64,000 nt of DNA, taken from contig CAWASR010000009.1 in NCBI GenBank assembly GCA_963784805.1, positions 214,420-278,419 on the forward strand, in the 5' to 3' direction. A program made the translations under genes and the position numbers. The stretch's first letter is position 1. Each line of letters opens with the position of its first letter. Under the pieces are notes generated by a model. The model was not told the origin of the DNA. It did not search any database and saw nothing but the letters and a program-made list of their open reading frames with translations. Shown here one piece after another: positions 50,601-58,457 of this stretch. This DNA is from Roseiarcus sp963784805. GTDB taxonomy: Bacteria > Pseudomonadota > Alphaproteobacteria > Rhizobiales > Beijerinckiaceae.

Positions 50601-53213
50601 GCGGCCGGACTTGTCCTCGAGACGGATACGCCAGCTCATGACGGCGCCGAGCGCGTCGGGCGCAATCTCCATCCGCGCCTCGATATCGTTCAACGTGTGG
50701 GTAATCGCGAGGCGGTTGAAGCCTATCTCCTCGAGACGATAGGTTCCTGTGCGCCGAGTCGGCTCGAAGCCGATCGACCATGGGGCGTCGCCCGCCTCGC
50801 TGACATAAAAGAAATGGCCCCGGGACTGCAGGGGATCCAGCGGCCGACGGATGAGATCAATCGGCGCGCCGCCGCGCTCGGCGCCCAATACGAACGCCGC
50901 GCCGCGACCATCGCGAAGGATTTCGACGCCGACGGCGCCATTGTTGAAGACGTAGCGATCGGGCCGCCGCGCAAGGGCGAGCGGCGCGCCCGCCAGCCAA
51001 GGCGACGGCGTTCCGCGCTTTTGGCGCGTCCGAGCCACGACCGCGACCGACCCTGCCGCGATCGCCGCAATGGCCGCGGCATAGGCGAACGCCAGCGTCT
51101 TGACGGCTTCGGGCATAGGGGCGCCGTTGCGCGCGAGCGTCTCAGCTCCGGTCCAGGCCTTGTCCCATTCCGTTCCGCGCGGGATATAAAAGGGGATCAG
51201 AAGGGGCGCCCAGGTGCCAAAGCGGCGAATGCCATCGGGAATGGCGCGCGTGCGCCCGTTGTGCCCGACAAAACGCGCGGCGGCCTCATCCGCGCGGTCG
51301 CCTCCGAGAAACGACAGATTGACGAGGCTCGCGACCCGCAAGCCCATGTGATCGAACCATATGAGGATCCGCAGCCAGTCGTATGCCAGCAGCCCGAGAA
51401 ACATCATCAGGCTGAACTGTCGGAAGCTGCCTGGGCTCTGGGTGACGTCGGCCCCGACTGCGACGATGGACCGGACCGCGCCGTCCTGATTGTACCAGGT
51501 CGGGCTCGGCGATTGACGCAGGAACGAATTGATGATCGGGGACATCCACAGACCCCAGCGCAGCACGCGCACAGCCTGTTCGACGAGTCCTTCAACTCCC
51601 CGCGCGGTGACCAGGTTCTGGATCGGACGCAGGCTTTTCTGCAGAGCTGCGTCGAGCAGCACATAATTGATCGAGAACAGTGGGGCGGCGAGCGACCAGT
51701 TGATGACCCCAGCCACGGATTCCGCCCAGAAAAGCCTGACGCCGCCCGCGACCTCGCCAAGGTTGATCATGCCGTACTTGTTGAAAATCGGATAGGTGGT
51801 GAAGTCTCCGAGTCGGCGGCCGTCAAGGCGGTAGTTGACGTCGGCGTAAGCCCAGAATTTGTTGACGACGACCTGAACCTGCGGCGCGTCGAAATACCAT
51901 CCCAGCGCTCCAGCCACGACTCCGCCGAGCACCGCGCCGAGCGCATAGAGCCGCCAGGTCTGCAGCTTGCCGCGAACGCCGGCGGCGACGCTCCAGGCGT
52001 CGAACGCGAGGTCGACGCCAGCGTAGCAAAGCGCTCCGACGGCGAACATGGCGAAGAAGCGTGCGCCGCCGTTGTCCACCGAGAGGTCGCTCCCGTAGGC
52101 GAGCGCGAGACCAACCCCGGCGACAATGCCCCGCGCAGGCGAGCGGGGATCGAGGTAGGCGGCCTTCAGTCGGCCAAAGAACGGCGGGGTCCCATCGGCG
52201 CTGGCCAAGATCGTCTTGGCGAGCGGAAAGAGCAGCGCGCCGCCGAGCGCGCCGACGGCCAGGACATAGCGACTCAAGAACGCCCCGGCGCCCGGCGCGC
52301 GCAGCACCAAAGCTGCGATCAGGATGAATCCCATGAACAGCGCGCCATAGATCGCGCCTTTGACGAAGCCCGTGCGCCAATGGCCCCACACGGCGTCAAA
52401 GCTTGGCGGGCGATCGCCGAGCCAATCGAGCAAGATTCCCGTCATCAGATAGACGATCGCCCACAGGCCCCCTTGCGCGAGCGCGGCGCAGGCGCTGGAA
52501 AAGACGATCGCCAGCATGGGCTGGGGGACCAGTTGCGCGGCGTTCGCAAACAGCGGAGTCACGGCGGCGACCGCCCCGCTCAGCGCAAAAAGCGTGTGGG
52601 TCCGCGCCGCTCCGGGCAGCCGATTGACGCTTACGAGGCTGATCAGAGTCAGCGTCGCTTCGCCAAGAAACCACAAAGTAAGCCCTCGCCCGATCACGAC
52701 CTGTGCGGCGAATGGCAGAGCGGCGCGCCTCGTCACGAAGGCGCCAATCTCGGCCATATGCCAATCGGCGCCGACCACCAAAAGGAGGTTGAATAAGAAG
52801 GGAGTCGCAATCAGGCTGAACGCCTCGATCAATCGAAGCCCGCGAAAGCCGCCGATCAAGGCCATGATCGCGCCGCCTGCGTAGATCGTCAGAGCGATCG
52901 CCGCGCTAGGAGTGTTGAAGCGCGCCGCGTCGACCCATGGTCCCGGCAAGAGCCAGAAGCCCAGCGCGTCATTGCGCAAATACGCGAAAATGGCGAAAGC
53001 GGCCGCGTCGAACCCGATCAAGACGTGCGAGAACGGGCGCTCCGAGAAAGCCGCGCGCAGCACGGCAAGGCCGCCCGCGCCGGCGATCGCAGCGAAGATC
53101 GGTTCGTGCGCCAGGACCGACGCATAGAACCCCACGGCGACAAGCGCCAGACCAGACAGCGACGAAAGCGGGGTCGGAACAGATAGGCGAGCGTTCGGGG
53201 CCGTAACGTCCAT
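47694..53213 (-). CDS. membrane-anchored GH94-like glycoside phosphorylase
   Basis: This very large protein is about 1,839 residues. The first about 720 residues are a multi-helix membrane region (more than ten hydrophobic segments) with no recognisable glycosyltransferase domain. The rest has two beta-sandwich segments followed by a GH94 (alpha/alpha)6 barrel: QLYASRLFGRVGPNQRGGAT, GYRDQLQDVLPLI, LLRAGDWNDGIDVLGRLE (catalytic Asp), EHSQPYPGRIADYPPGVREN, GQYSHGASWIVDGF and WYTGSAARM. It resembles the phosphorylase half of cyclic beta-1,2-glucan synthase. I chose ATG 53213 after AGGAGCGCGC; GTG 53252 is the alternative. Likely acts on beta-glucans at the membrane. Confidence 0.85.
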   Translation of the reverse strand: MDVTAPNARLSVPTPLSSLSGLALVAVGFYASVLAHEPIFAAIAGAGGLAVLRAAFSERPFSHVLIGFDAAAFAIFAYLRNDALGFWLLPGPWVDAARFNTPSAAIALTIYAGGAIMALIGGFRGLRLIEAFSLIATPFLFNLLLVVGADWHMAEIGAFVTRRAALPFAAQVVIGRGLTLWFLGEATLTLISLVSVNRLPGAARTHTLFALSGAVAAVTPLFANAAQLVPQPMLAIVFSSACAALAQGGLWAIVYLMTGILLDWLGDRPPSFDAVWGHWRTGFVKGAIYGALFMGFILIAALVLRAPGAGAFLSRYVLAVGALGGALLFPLAKTILASADGTPPFFGRLKAAYLDPRSPARGIVAGVGLALAYGSDLSVDNGGARFFAMFAVGALCYAGVDLAFDAWSVAAGVRGKLQTWRLYALGAVLGGVVAGALGWYFDAPQVQVVVNKFWAYADVNYRLDGRRLGDFTTYPIFNKYGMINLGEVAGGVRLFWAESVAGVINWSLAAPLFSINYVLLDAALQKSLRPIQNLVTARGVEGLVEQAVRVLRWGLWMSPIINSFLRQSPSPTWYNQDGAVRSIVAVGADVTQSPGSFRQFSLMMFLGLLAYDWLRILIWFDHMGLRVASLVNLSFLGGDRADEAAARFVGHNGRTRAIPDGIRRFGTWAPLLIPFYIPRGTEWDKAWTGAETLARNGAPMPEAVKTLAFAYAAAIAAIAAGSVAVVARTRQKRGTPSPWLAGAPLALARRPDRYVFNNGAVGVEILRDGRGAAFVLGAERGGAPIDLIRRPLDPLQSRGHFFYVSEAGDAPWSIGFEPTRRTGTYRLEEIGFNRLAITHTLNDIEARMEIAPDALGAVMSWRIRLEDKSGRARRLRLTSFCEIAGIERSAYARDLDFAGMHVETMFVRGLGAILARNRLLRSARASRGETSFFAVKPGVGAELVGYEDSRTRFLGEGSLANPTGCEPWRWRKLEDEGKLWTFDPAASFTLEVTLAANGVAEAEFIIGRSDNAVWASELVARRFGLAALPEPDLQLRLYETRAVEPSPALPTRWPFAFAPDGKALRLTHRTPRPWAHVMANELGMATMVSNDGEIFSAFGNARQNGLTAFRFDSSTVVQPGQIVYVRDLDTGETDAPGFAPFQRDDATHEVVYEPGVATFAKTRGDLTMEYVVFVSPDYPGDTRILTLRNSGASPKRLRVAPFFDLALEESPNESVDKINDETVGATLLFNNPRNDFEQGFAFAATSIVAPATETIRARFFGGPGRNVRTPVMVETGAADGAARDDGRRVAAFCSEITLAPGGEAKIAIVFGQAPTREEALAAASRVGVSDAEAELIATRASWAERLGKVEVRSNRPDFDRLVNTWLPYQLYASRLFGRVGPNQRGGATGYRDQLQDVLPLILIEPRLARAQIVLHAGQQFREGDVLKWWHRAPNGGTGLGQRTKASDPHLWLPYVLTRYVRESGDQSVLDETTPFLEAEPVPENEDTWVVIPRVSRESATVYEHARLAIAYTLEHLGGNGLPLLRAGDWNDGIDVLGRLEIGTSVWMGFFLANVLEGFIPLARCKGDQSFAARCEEALAGQRKALEVGWRSDHYALDFADDGSLVAVPNAMTTGWAAYSGACDDERALAAIEGGLKSIELPDRVLLLETPFYEHSQPYPGRIADYPPGVRENGGQYSHGASWIVDGFTRLAASARANGDEKKARRLSARAFEIFEKISPLKKTDPERIAIYGLIPIQQPADIYQGWGHGGRGGWSWYTGSAARMLSAAYALLGVVHEGGRVEVRDDLFEPKGDLRVESLRVGASTWVCGGDRLDAQLTNSGRPRDFRPRPLLPPVPQKD

Positions 53214-53625
53214 TTTTTGCGCGCTCCTGCTCCAACTTCCACCAATGCCCACCGAGCGCCGCCCGTCGCACTCGGCAGATTCTGCGCGTCAGCGCTCATT
53301 TCCGCCGACGTTGCGGCGCCAGTCGCTCGAGCGACGCGCTCTTTAGAAACGGCTACGAGCGGTTACGCGGAAAACTTACGCATCGGAAGTCAACTAGTCC
53401 CGGTAATGGCGCGGCCGCGCGCCAACGACTTTGGATGATCGCTTCGGATCATCGAAAGGCGGCGCCGGTTATTCCTTGCGGATTGCGTCCTGAGTCGCAA
53501 GCCCGAGGCCGCCGTCGCCCCATGGCGCCTCACAAGCGCCCAAGATGGCGCCTAGGCGTAAGCTGTTGAATAAGGATTTCACGCCGAGGCGTCGTGCGCG
53601 CGGCTGGACGATGGGGAGTCAAGGC
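53214..53625. other. intergenic region between GH94 gene and porin stub
   Basis: The 412 bases contain the GH94 gene's upstream region and the region preceding the porin stub. GAACGGGC, TAAGCTGTTGAATAAGG and other A/T patches occur near 53560, but no convincing promoter boxes with normal spacing. No gene is supported. Confidence 0.4.
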
Positions 53626-53850
53626 ATGGGCGTTGAGCGTCGGATTGCATTTGCCCTCGCGGCGCTATTGGCTGGCGTGAGCATTGCCAGTGCGGCCGAG
53701 TTGCCCGCGCGGAGCAAGAAAGTGAAGCCGGCCGAAACCGTCAAACATTGCGACATCGCGGGTTCGCCGGGCGCTCTGGCGGCCAATGGCGTCTGCGTCA
53801 GGATCAGCGGATATATTTCGGCCGGCGTCGGCGTGAGGCAGTTGAAATAG
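53626..53850 (+). pseudogene. porin N-terminal stub
   Basis: The 74-residue frame (from ATG 53626 preceded by GGGGAG) has a signal peptide (VERRIAFALAALLAGVSIAS) followed by AAELPARSKKVKPAETVKHC and GVCVRISGYISAGVGVRQLK. This is the N-terminal region of Rhizobiales Porin_2-type outer-membrane porins (AADLP...YVKVC...CIKIGGYV). The family is 350-500 residues; this ends in a TAG right after the first beta-strand-like segment, and no continuation is seen downstream. It is likely a truncated relic. Confidence 0.6.
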
Positions 53851-53952
53851 GTCCGCCATACTTCCGCGTTCTGCGTAACCGACCTCCACCGAAATCATCA
53901 GATCAGATCAGCGCGCCTTGCCGTCGGATCGTCCCGCGGTCTAAACGTGGCC

Positions 53953-54417
53953 ATGAGCAAGAAAGCCGCGCCCGCCTTCACTCATCTGGGGAAGCCTTCG
54001 CGAATTCCTCCCGCGCCAGACGCGAAGACGCTCGACCGCGCGCCGAATCCGCACGCTGACGCCGACTACATCGCCCGTTTCGCCGTACCCGAGTTCACCT
54101 CGCTCTGCCCGATGACCGGGCAACCCGACTTCGCCCATCTCGTCATCGATTACGCCCCGGACAAGTGGATCGTAGAGTCGAAATCGTTGAAGTTTTATCT
54201 CGCGAGTTTCCGCAACCACGGCGCGTTTCATGAAGATTGCACGGTGCGCATCGGCAAGGATCTCGTGGCGCTGCTCGAGCCCCAATGGTTGAGAATCGGC
54301 GGCTATTGGTTCCCGCGCGGAGGCATTCCGATCGACGTCTTCTGGCAATTCGGCAAACTGCCCAAGGGCGCCTGGGTTCCCGATCAGGGCGTTGCGCCCT
54401 ATCGAGGGCGGGGGTGA
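53953..54417 (+). CDS. queF: NADPH-dependent 7-cyano-7-deazaguanine reductase
   Basis: The 154-residue type I (short) QueF reduces preQ0 to preQ1, the last step before queuosine insertion in tRNA. Catalytic Cys52 is in EFTSLCPMTGQPDF with general acid Asp59. The substrate-binding motif is WIVESKSLKFYLASFRNHGAFHED (E75, H93-E94). Length is standard for the short form. ATG 53953 is used; an in-frame GTG lies at 53947. No other queuosine genes are adjacent. Confidence 0.94.
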   Translation: MSKKAAPAFTHLGKPSRIPPAPDAKTLDRAPNPHADADYIARFAVPEFTSLCPMTGQPDFAHLVIDYAPDKWIVESKSLKFYLASFRNHGAFHEDCTVRIGKDLVALLEPQWLRIGGYWFPRGGIPIDVFWQFGKLPKGAWVPDQGVAPYRGRG

Positions 54418-54548
54418 GACATATTCCATTGACTTCGCCGCCGCCGGCTTCCGTCAAGCGAGCTTTCGTCGTCGATGGCCATTCTCGTCGCTGACACAGT
54501 CTTTTCAATGGTTTGGGCGCCAGATTCTGCCAACCTTCCGACTGGACG

Positions 54549-54668
54549 ATGGCCATCGCGGTCGGAGTAACCGGCTTTCTCAGCAATCTCGCGATTGCTC
54601 TGGCCGGTGCCCTGCTGAACTGGTGGGGAGCCAGGGCTTTCGACATCTTGCGTCGCCGCTATGGTTAG
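54549..54668 (+). CDS. possible 39-residue membrane peptide
   Basis: The frame MAIAVGVTGFLSNLAIALAG, then ALLNWWGARAFDILRRRYG, is mostly one hydrophobic helix followed by a positive C-terminus, typical of small membrane proteins. It lies 131 bases after queF. No strong ribosome site is visible (only GGACG), and no homologue is known to me, so it may be chance. It is too short for standard gene finders. Confidence 0.25.
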   Translation: MAIAVGVTGFLSNLAIALAGALLNWWGARAFDILRRRYG

Positions 54669-55119
54669 CCTGACTCCTCGGGCGGAAAGGACGCGAGGTT
54701 AGTTTGCACCCGGCGTCGTCGGTATTGGCGGCGCGTGGTTGTTTGCGGATATTGGTCATGAGAAACCCGACGGCGCTGTCGCCAGGGCTTATGACCGGTT
54801 GTGGCGCGCCCGCTGCCGCGGAGGGCGGATACGTTCATGGCTTTGAGCGCGCGATGACACGTCATCTGCGCAAAGCGTTCAATGGCTCACACCGTCCATC
54901 AAACTCTGAGGCAGAGCTGCGTCTTGATAAAGGAAAATTCGCCGCTCTTCGGCGCGCGTCCGGGCGATGGCCCGCTCCGCGCCGCATCCACAAGGCGCCG
55001 TGACAGGCTTGCCAAACTTCGCCAATGGCGACACTCTCAGCCTCGCTGAGGCTGTCATCTGGCGCAACCCGGTTCAAAAGAGACCGAGGGCGCAAGACCA
55101 AAAAGGGAGGAAAATGGTC
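54669..55119. other. upstream region of the PQQ dehydrogenase operon
   Basis: About 450 bases without a supported gene. Short frames on both strands have no family resemblance. The ribosome site AAGGGAGG at 55103-55110 belongs to the dehydrogenase. Any promoter of the alcohol dehydrogenase operon should lie here; no lanthanide- or methanol-response element that I can name is visible. Confidence 0.4.
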
Positions 55120-56877
55120 ATGAAACACGCGATCCGGGCGTTTGGACTGGCCGCCAGTACAACGGTCATCGCGTTGATCGGGGGCGCGTCGGCAGAGGCC
55201 GCGCCGGTCACCAGTGACGATCTCGTGAAGGCGCAGGACAATCCTAAGGAATGGCTGACCTACGGCCGCGACTATCGCAACTGGCGTTACAGTCCACTTT
55301 CGGAGATCACGCCCGATACCGTTTCGAAGCTCGCTCCCGTGTGGGCGATGTCCACCGGCGGACAGTTCGGCGGGCTGGAGGCAACGCCGCTCTTTCGCGA
55401 TGGCGTTCTCTACTTCTCCGCCGACTATGCGCGCGTTTTCGCTGTCGACGCCAAATCCGGCAACATTCTTTGGCGCTACGAGCCCGAGTACGGGCAGGGC
55501 TTCAACGCCATGCTGTGCTGTGGACCGATCCATCGCGGGTTGGCGCTGAAGGACGACCTGGTGATCTTCGCACGGCTCGACGCCAAGCTCGAAGCCTTAA
55601 ACCGCGCTGACGGCAAAGTGGTCTGGGAGGCGACCATCGACGACTGGACGCACGGCGTCACCACCAATTCGGCCCCGCTTGTCGTCAAGGATCACGTCAT
55701 CATCGGCGTGTCCGGCGGCGAATACGGCGTGCGCGGCTACCTGAAGTCCTTCAACGCCAAGACGGGCAAGCTCGAATGGCAGACTTACACCATTCCGGCG
55801 CCCGGCGAGCCTGGCAGCGAGACCTGGCCAAAGGATGACAGCTGGAAAACGGGAGGAGGCCCGACCTGGCTTACGGGCAGCTACGACGCCGAAACAGACA
55901 CGCTCTACTGGGGTGTCGGCAATCCCGGTTCCTGGCAGTCCGACATGCATCCTGGCGACAATTTGTGGACCGATTCCATGCTGGCGCTCGACCCCGAAAC
56001 CGGCAAGATCAAGTGGGGCTATCAGTATACACCGAACGACGCTTGGGACTATGACGGCATGGCGACGCCGATCCTCGTCGACACGACCATCGACGGCAAG
56101 CCGACGAAAGCGGCTGTGGTGTCGAACCGTAACGGCTTCTTCTATGCGATCGACCGGACCGACGGGCGCTTCATCTACGCCATGCCGCTGGTCGAAGGCA
56201 TAAACTGGACCGAGGGACTTGACCCGAAAACCGGCAAGCCGACGATCAACCAGGCAATGAAGCCGAAAGCTGATGGCAAGACCGTGCAACCAATTGTGCC
56301 GGGACTCGAAGGCGGCACCAACTGGTTCCCGCCGGCTTATGATCCGGCGCTTGGTCTGTTCTTCGTGGCGGTGAACCAATGGGGCATGGGGCTGACCTCT
56401 TGGGAAAAGGGCAAGCTGCAGTACAAGCCTGGCGACGTCTATCAGGGCGTCGACTACCAGATGTACCGCATGGGCGACACGATCGGCCACCTGAAGGCAA
56501 TCGATGTAGCGAACAAAAAAGTCGTCTGGGACGTGCCGAGCCCGCTGCCGCTATTTTCCGGCGTGCTGGCCACCAAAGGCGGCGTGCTCTTCACAGGCGA
56601 CCAACGGGGCCGCCTGCTCGCCTTTAACTCGAAGACCGGGAAAGAGCTCTGGAAGTTCCAGACCGGCTCCGGCATCAACGCATCTCCGATCACATACGAA
56701 CTCGATGGCAAACAGTACGTCGCCATCCTCTCGGGTCTTGGCGGCGATCCGAGCTTTTACTACTCAGCGCCAAAGGGCGGCATGCTGTGGGTGTTCGCCA
56801 TCGATGGTAAGGTAGACGAAGGCGGCATGTACAATGCCGAGGTGATCGAGAAGATGCTGCCGAGCCTCAAGCCCTGA
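55120..56877 (+). CDS. PQQ-dependent alcohol dehydrogenase, lanthanide-type
   Basis: The 585-residue periplasmic quinoprotein has a signal peptide (MKHAIRAFGLAASTTVIALI, then GGASAEA) and an eight-bladed PQQ propeller. The disulfide ring is C133-C134 (MLCCGPIHRG). Metal/PQQ ligands are E201 (GGEYG), N268 (WGVGNPGSW) and catalytic D310; D312 two residues on (NDAWDYDGMA) is the extra Asp that marks lanthanide-dependent enzymes (XoxF, ExaF, PedH). It oxidises an alcohol, substrate unknown, passing electrons to the cytochrome c encoded 8 bases downstream. ATG 55120 is set by AAGGGAGG. Confidence 0.93.
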   Translation: MKHAIRAFGLAASTTVIALIGGASAEAAPVTSDDLVKAQDNPKEWLTYGRDYRNWRYSPLSEITPDTVSKLAPVWAMSTGGQFGGLEATPLFRDGVLYFSADYARVFAVDAKSGNILWRYEPEYGQGFNAMLCCGPIHRGLALKDDLVIFARLDAKLEALNRADGKVVWEATIDDWTHGVTTNSAPLVVKDHVIIGVSGGEYGVRGYLKSFNAKTGKLEWQTYTIPAPGEPGSETWPKDDSWKTGGGPTWLTGSYDAETDTLYWGVGNPGSWQSDMHPGDNLWTDSMLALDPETGKIKWGYQYTPNDAWDYDGMATPILVDTTIDGKPTKAAVVSNRNGFFYAIDRTDGRFIYAMPLVEGINWTEGLDPKTGKPTINQAMKPKADGKTVQPIVPGLEGGTNWFPPAYDPALGLFFVAVNQWGMGLTSWEKGKLQYKPGDVYQGVDYQMYRMGDTIGHLKAIDVANKKVVWDVPSPLPLFSGVLATKGGVLFTGDQRGRLLAFNSKTGKELWKFQTGSGINASPITYELDGKQYVAILSGLGGDPSFYYSAPKGGMLWVFAIDGKVDEGGMYNAEVIEKMLPSLKP

Positions 56878-56885
56878 ACGCAACC

Positions 56886-57239
56886 GTGCATCTTCCATCA
56901 ATCCGCGCTGCCGGCCTGTTGTCGCTCCTGGCAGCGCTGATCTTGCTAATGTTCCTAGATCGAGGCAATGCCGAGGAGGGGTTAACCGACCCCTATCTCG
57001 GCCAGCCCGACGCCATTGCCGCAGGCCGCGTCACCTACGCTGGTAAATGCTATATATGTCATCACAGCGCTGGCGCGCGGGGTCCGAACCTCTTCGCCAC
57101 CAAGCTCAATGACGAACAGTTCCTCGAGACTGTCATCCAAGGCCGCAAGAACACGCAGATGCCCGCTTTCGGCCTGCGCCTGTCTCCCGAAGAAGTGTGG
57201 CAGGTGCATGCCTTCGTGAAGTCGACCGACCACTATTGA
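56886..57239 (+). CDS. c-type cytochrome, partner of PQQ dehydrogenase
   Basis: The 117-residue protein has a signal peptide (LLSLLAALILLMFLDRGNAE) and one haem c site, CYICH at 55-59, with a probable axial Met92 (NTQMPAFG). Small class I cytochromes of this type take electrons from PQQ dehydrogenases. It begins with GTG 56886, eight bases after the dehydrogenase stop, so the two form an operon. It acts in the periplasm and should hand electrons to a terminal oxidase. Confidence 0.92.
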   Translation: MHLPSIRAAGLLSLLAALILLMFLDRGNAEEGLTDPYLGQPDAIAAGRVTYAGKCYICHHSAGARGPNLFATKLNDEQFLETVIQGRKNTQMPAFGLRLSPEEVWQVHAFVKSTDHY

Positions 57240-57504
57240 GAGGCGCAATTTCGAACTTACCAGCCTTCACGTCCGTGTTGGGCGGCCCTGACCCGGCGGT
57301 CTGGTCCAGCGCCGTAAGGTCATCTCGGGCAGGGGGCGATATTTGCATTCGCTGGTTAAGATCCGGCCATTGGTCGCCCGCGCGATGGGCTTCCGGTCGG
57401 CGGCGATTGTCGAGCGATTGCGTAGCGAGCGTGCAAATGATCCTCTAATTCCCTTTGAATGTTCCTTTCACCTGTGACGACGCCGCGCTCAAGGAGTTAG
57501 ATCG

Positions 57505-58179
57505 ATGCGCATCGACCCGGTGTTTCTGTTCGACCTCGACGGCACGCTCGTGGACAGCGTCTATCAGCACGTGCTGGCGTGGAAAGAGGCCCTCGACAGC
57601 GAGGGCGTCGAACTGTCGGTGTGGCGCATCCATCGAAAGATCGGCATGAGCGGCGGCCTCTTCACCAATCAACTCATCCGGGAAACCGGGGTCGACCTGA
57701 GCGAGGATCGGATTGAGCGACTGCGTCGTACCCATGCGGCCGCCTATCGTCGGATGGCGGACCGGATTCGCCCGCTGCCCGGCGCGCGGGAACTGTTGTC
57801 GTGGCTCAGCGCCGCGGGACTGCGATGGGCGATCGCGACCAGCGGTCGGATGGAGACGGCGGCCGTCAACCTCGAGGCGCTCGGCGTCGATCCGGCGCGC
57901 ATGCCGGTGGTCACGCGCGATCAGGTCAAGTACGCCAAGCCCGATCCCGACTTGTTTCTGGCCGCCGCGGAACGATTGGATGCGCCGATCGAGACCGCCG
58001 TCGTGGTCGGCGACAGCATCTGGGACATGCTTGCCGCGGCGCGTTGCCGAGCGCTCGGCGTGGGTTTGCTTTGCGGCGGCTACGGCGCCAGCGAACTCCA
58101 GCAGGCGTCGGCCCTCCGCGTTTACGAGGACCCGGCCGATCTTCTTCTCCACATCGATGAGCTGGGCGGCCGCCGTTGA
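57505..58179 (+). CDS. HAD-superfamily phosphatase
   Basis: The 224-residue HAD phosphatase has motif I FLFDLDGTLVDS (nucleophile D10 and D12), a helical cap (VYQHVLAWKEALDSEGVEL...), motif II AIATSG, motif III Lys in QVKYAKPDPDLF and motif IV VVVGDSIWDMLAA. It resembles phosphoglycolate phosphatase and beta-phosphoglucomutase relatives; the substrate is not defined. GGAGTTAGATCG precedes ATG 57505. The 265 bases upstream show no gene. Cytoplasmic. Confidence 0.92.
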   Translation: MRIDPVFLFDLDGTLVDSVYQHVLAWKEALDSEGVELSVWRIHRKIGMSGGLFTNQLIRETGVDLSEDRIERLRRTHAAAYRRMADRIRPLPGARELLSWLSAAGLRWAIATSGRMETAAVNLEALGVDPARMPVVTRDQVKYAKPDPDLFLAAAERLDAPIETAVVVGDSIWDMLAAARCRALGVGLLCGGYGASELQQASALRVYEDPADLLLHIDELGGRR

Positions 58180-58243
58180 AGGTTTCTCCAGCCGTGCGCC
58201 GGAGCCAGCCCAAACTCTTCGCCTGGACCGTATCACGCGTCCG

Positions 58244-58372
58244 CTAGAAACGGCCTCGAACCAAGTTTCGCGGACCGGCGATTGCGAGTCCTGGCGCTCT
58301 TTGGCCCCGCAGACTGAGAAGGCCGGCGATGGAAAAGCCGATGGCGACCAGCACATTGATCGGCCGATCCAT
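58244..58372 (-). CDS. possible 42-residue membrane peptide
   Basis: The frame MDRPINVLVAIGFSIAGLLS, then LRGQRAPGLAIAGPRNLVRG, contains one hydrophobic helix flanked by charges. It lies between the HAD gene and opgD. No strong ribosome site and no known relatives; it may be chance. Confidence 0.25.
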   Translation of the reverse strand: MDRPINVLVAIGFSIAGLLSLRGQRAPGLAIAGPRNLVRGRF

Positions 58373-58457
58373 GAAGCAAGGCGCAGGGCGAACGATTGAT
58401 CGCGCCGATCCATGAGATTTCTTCCGTTCGCGCCTGATCGAAGCCTCGGCGTCGTAT

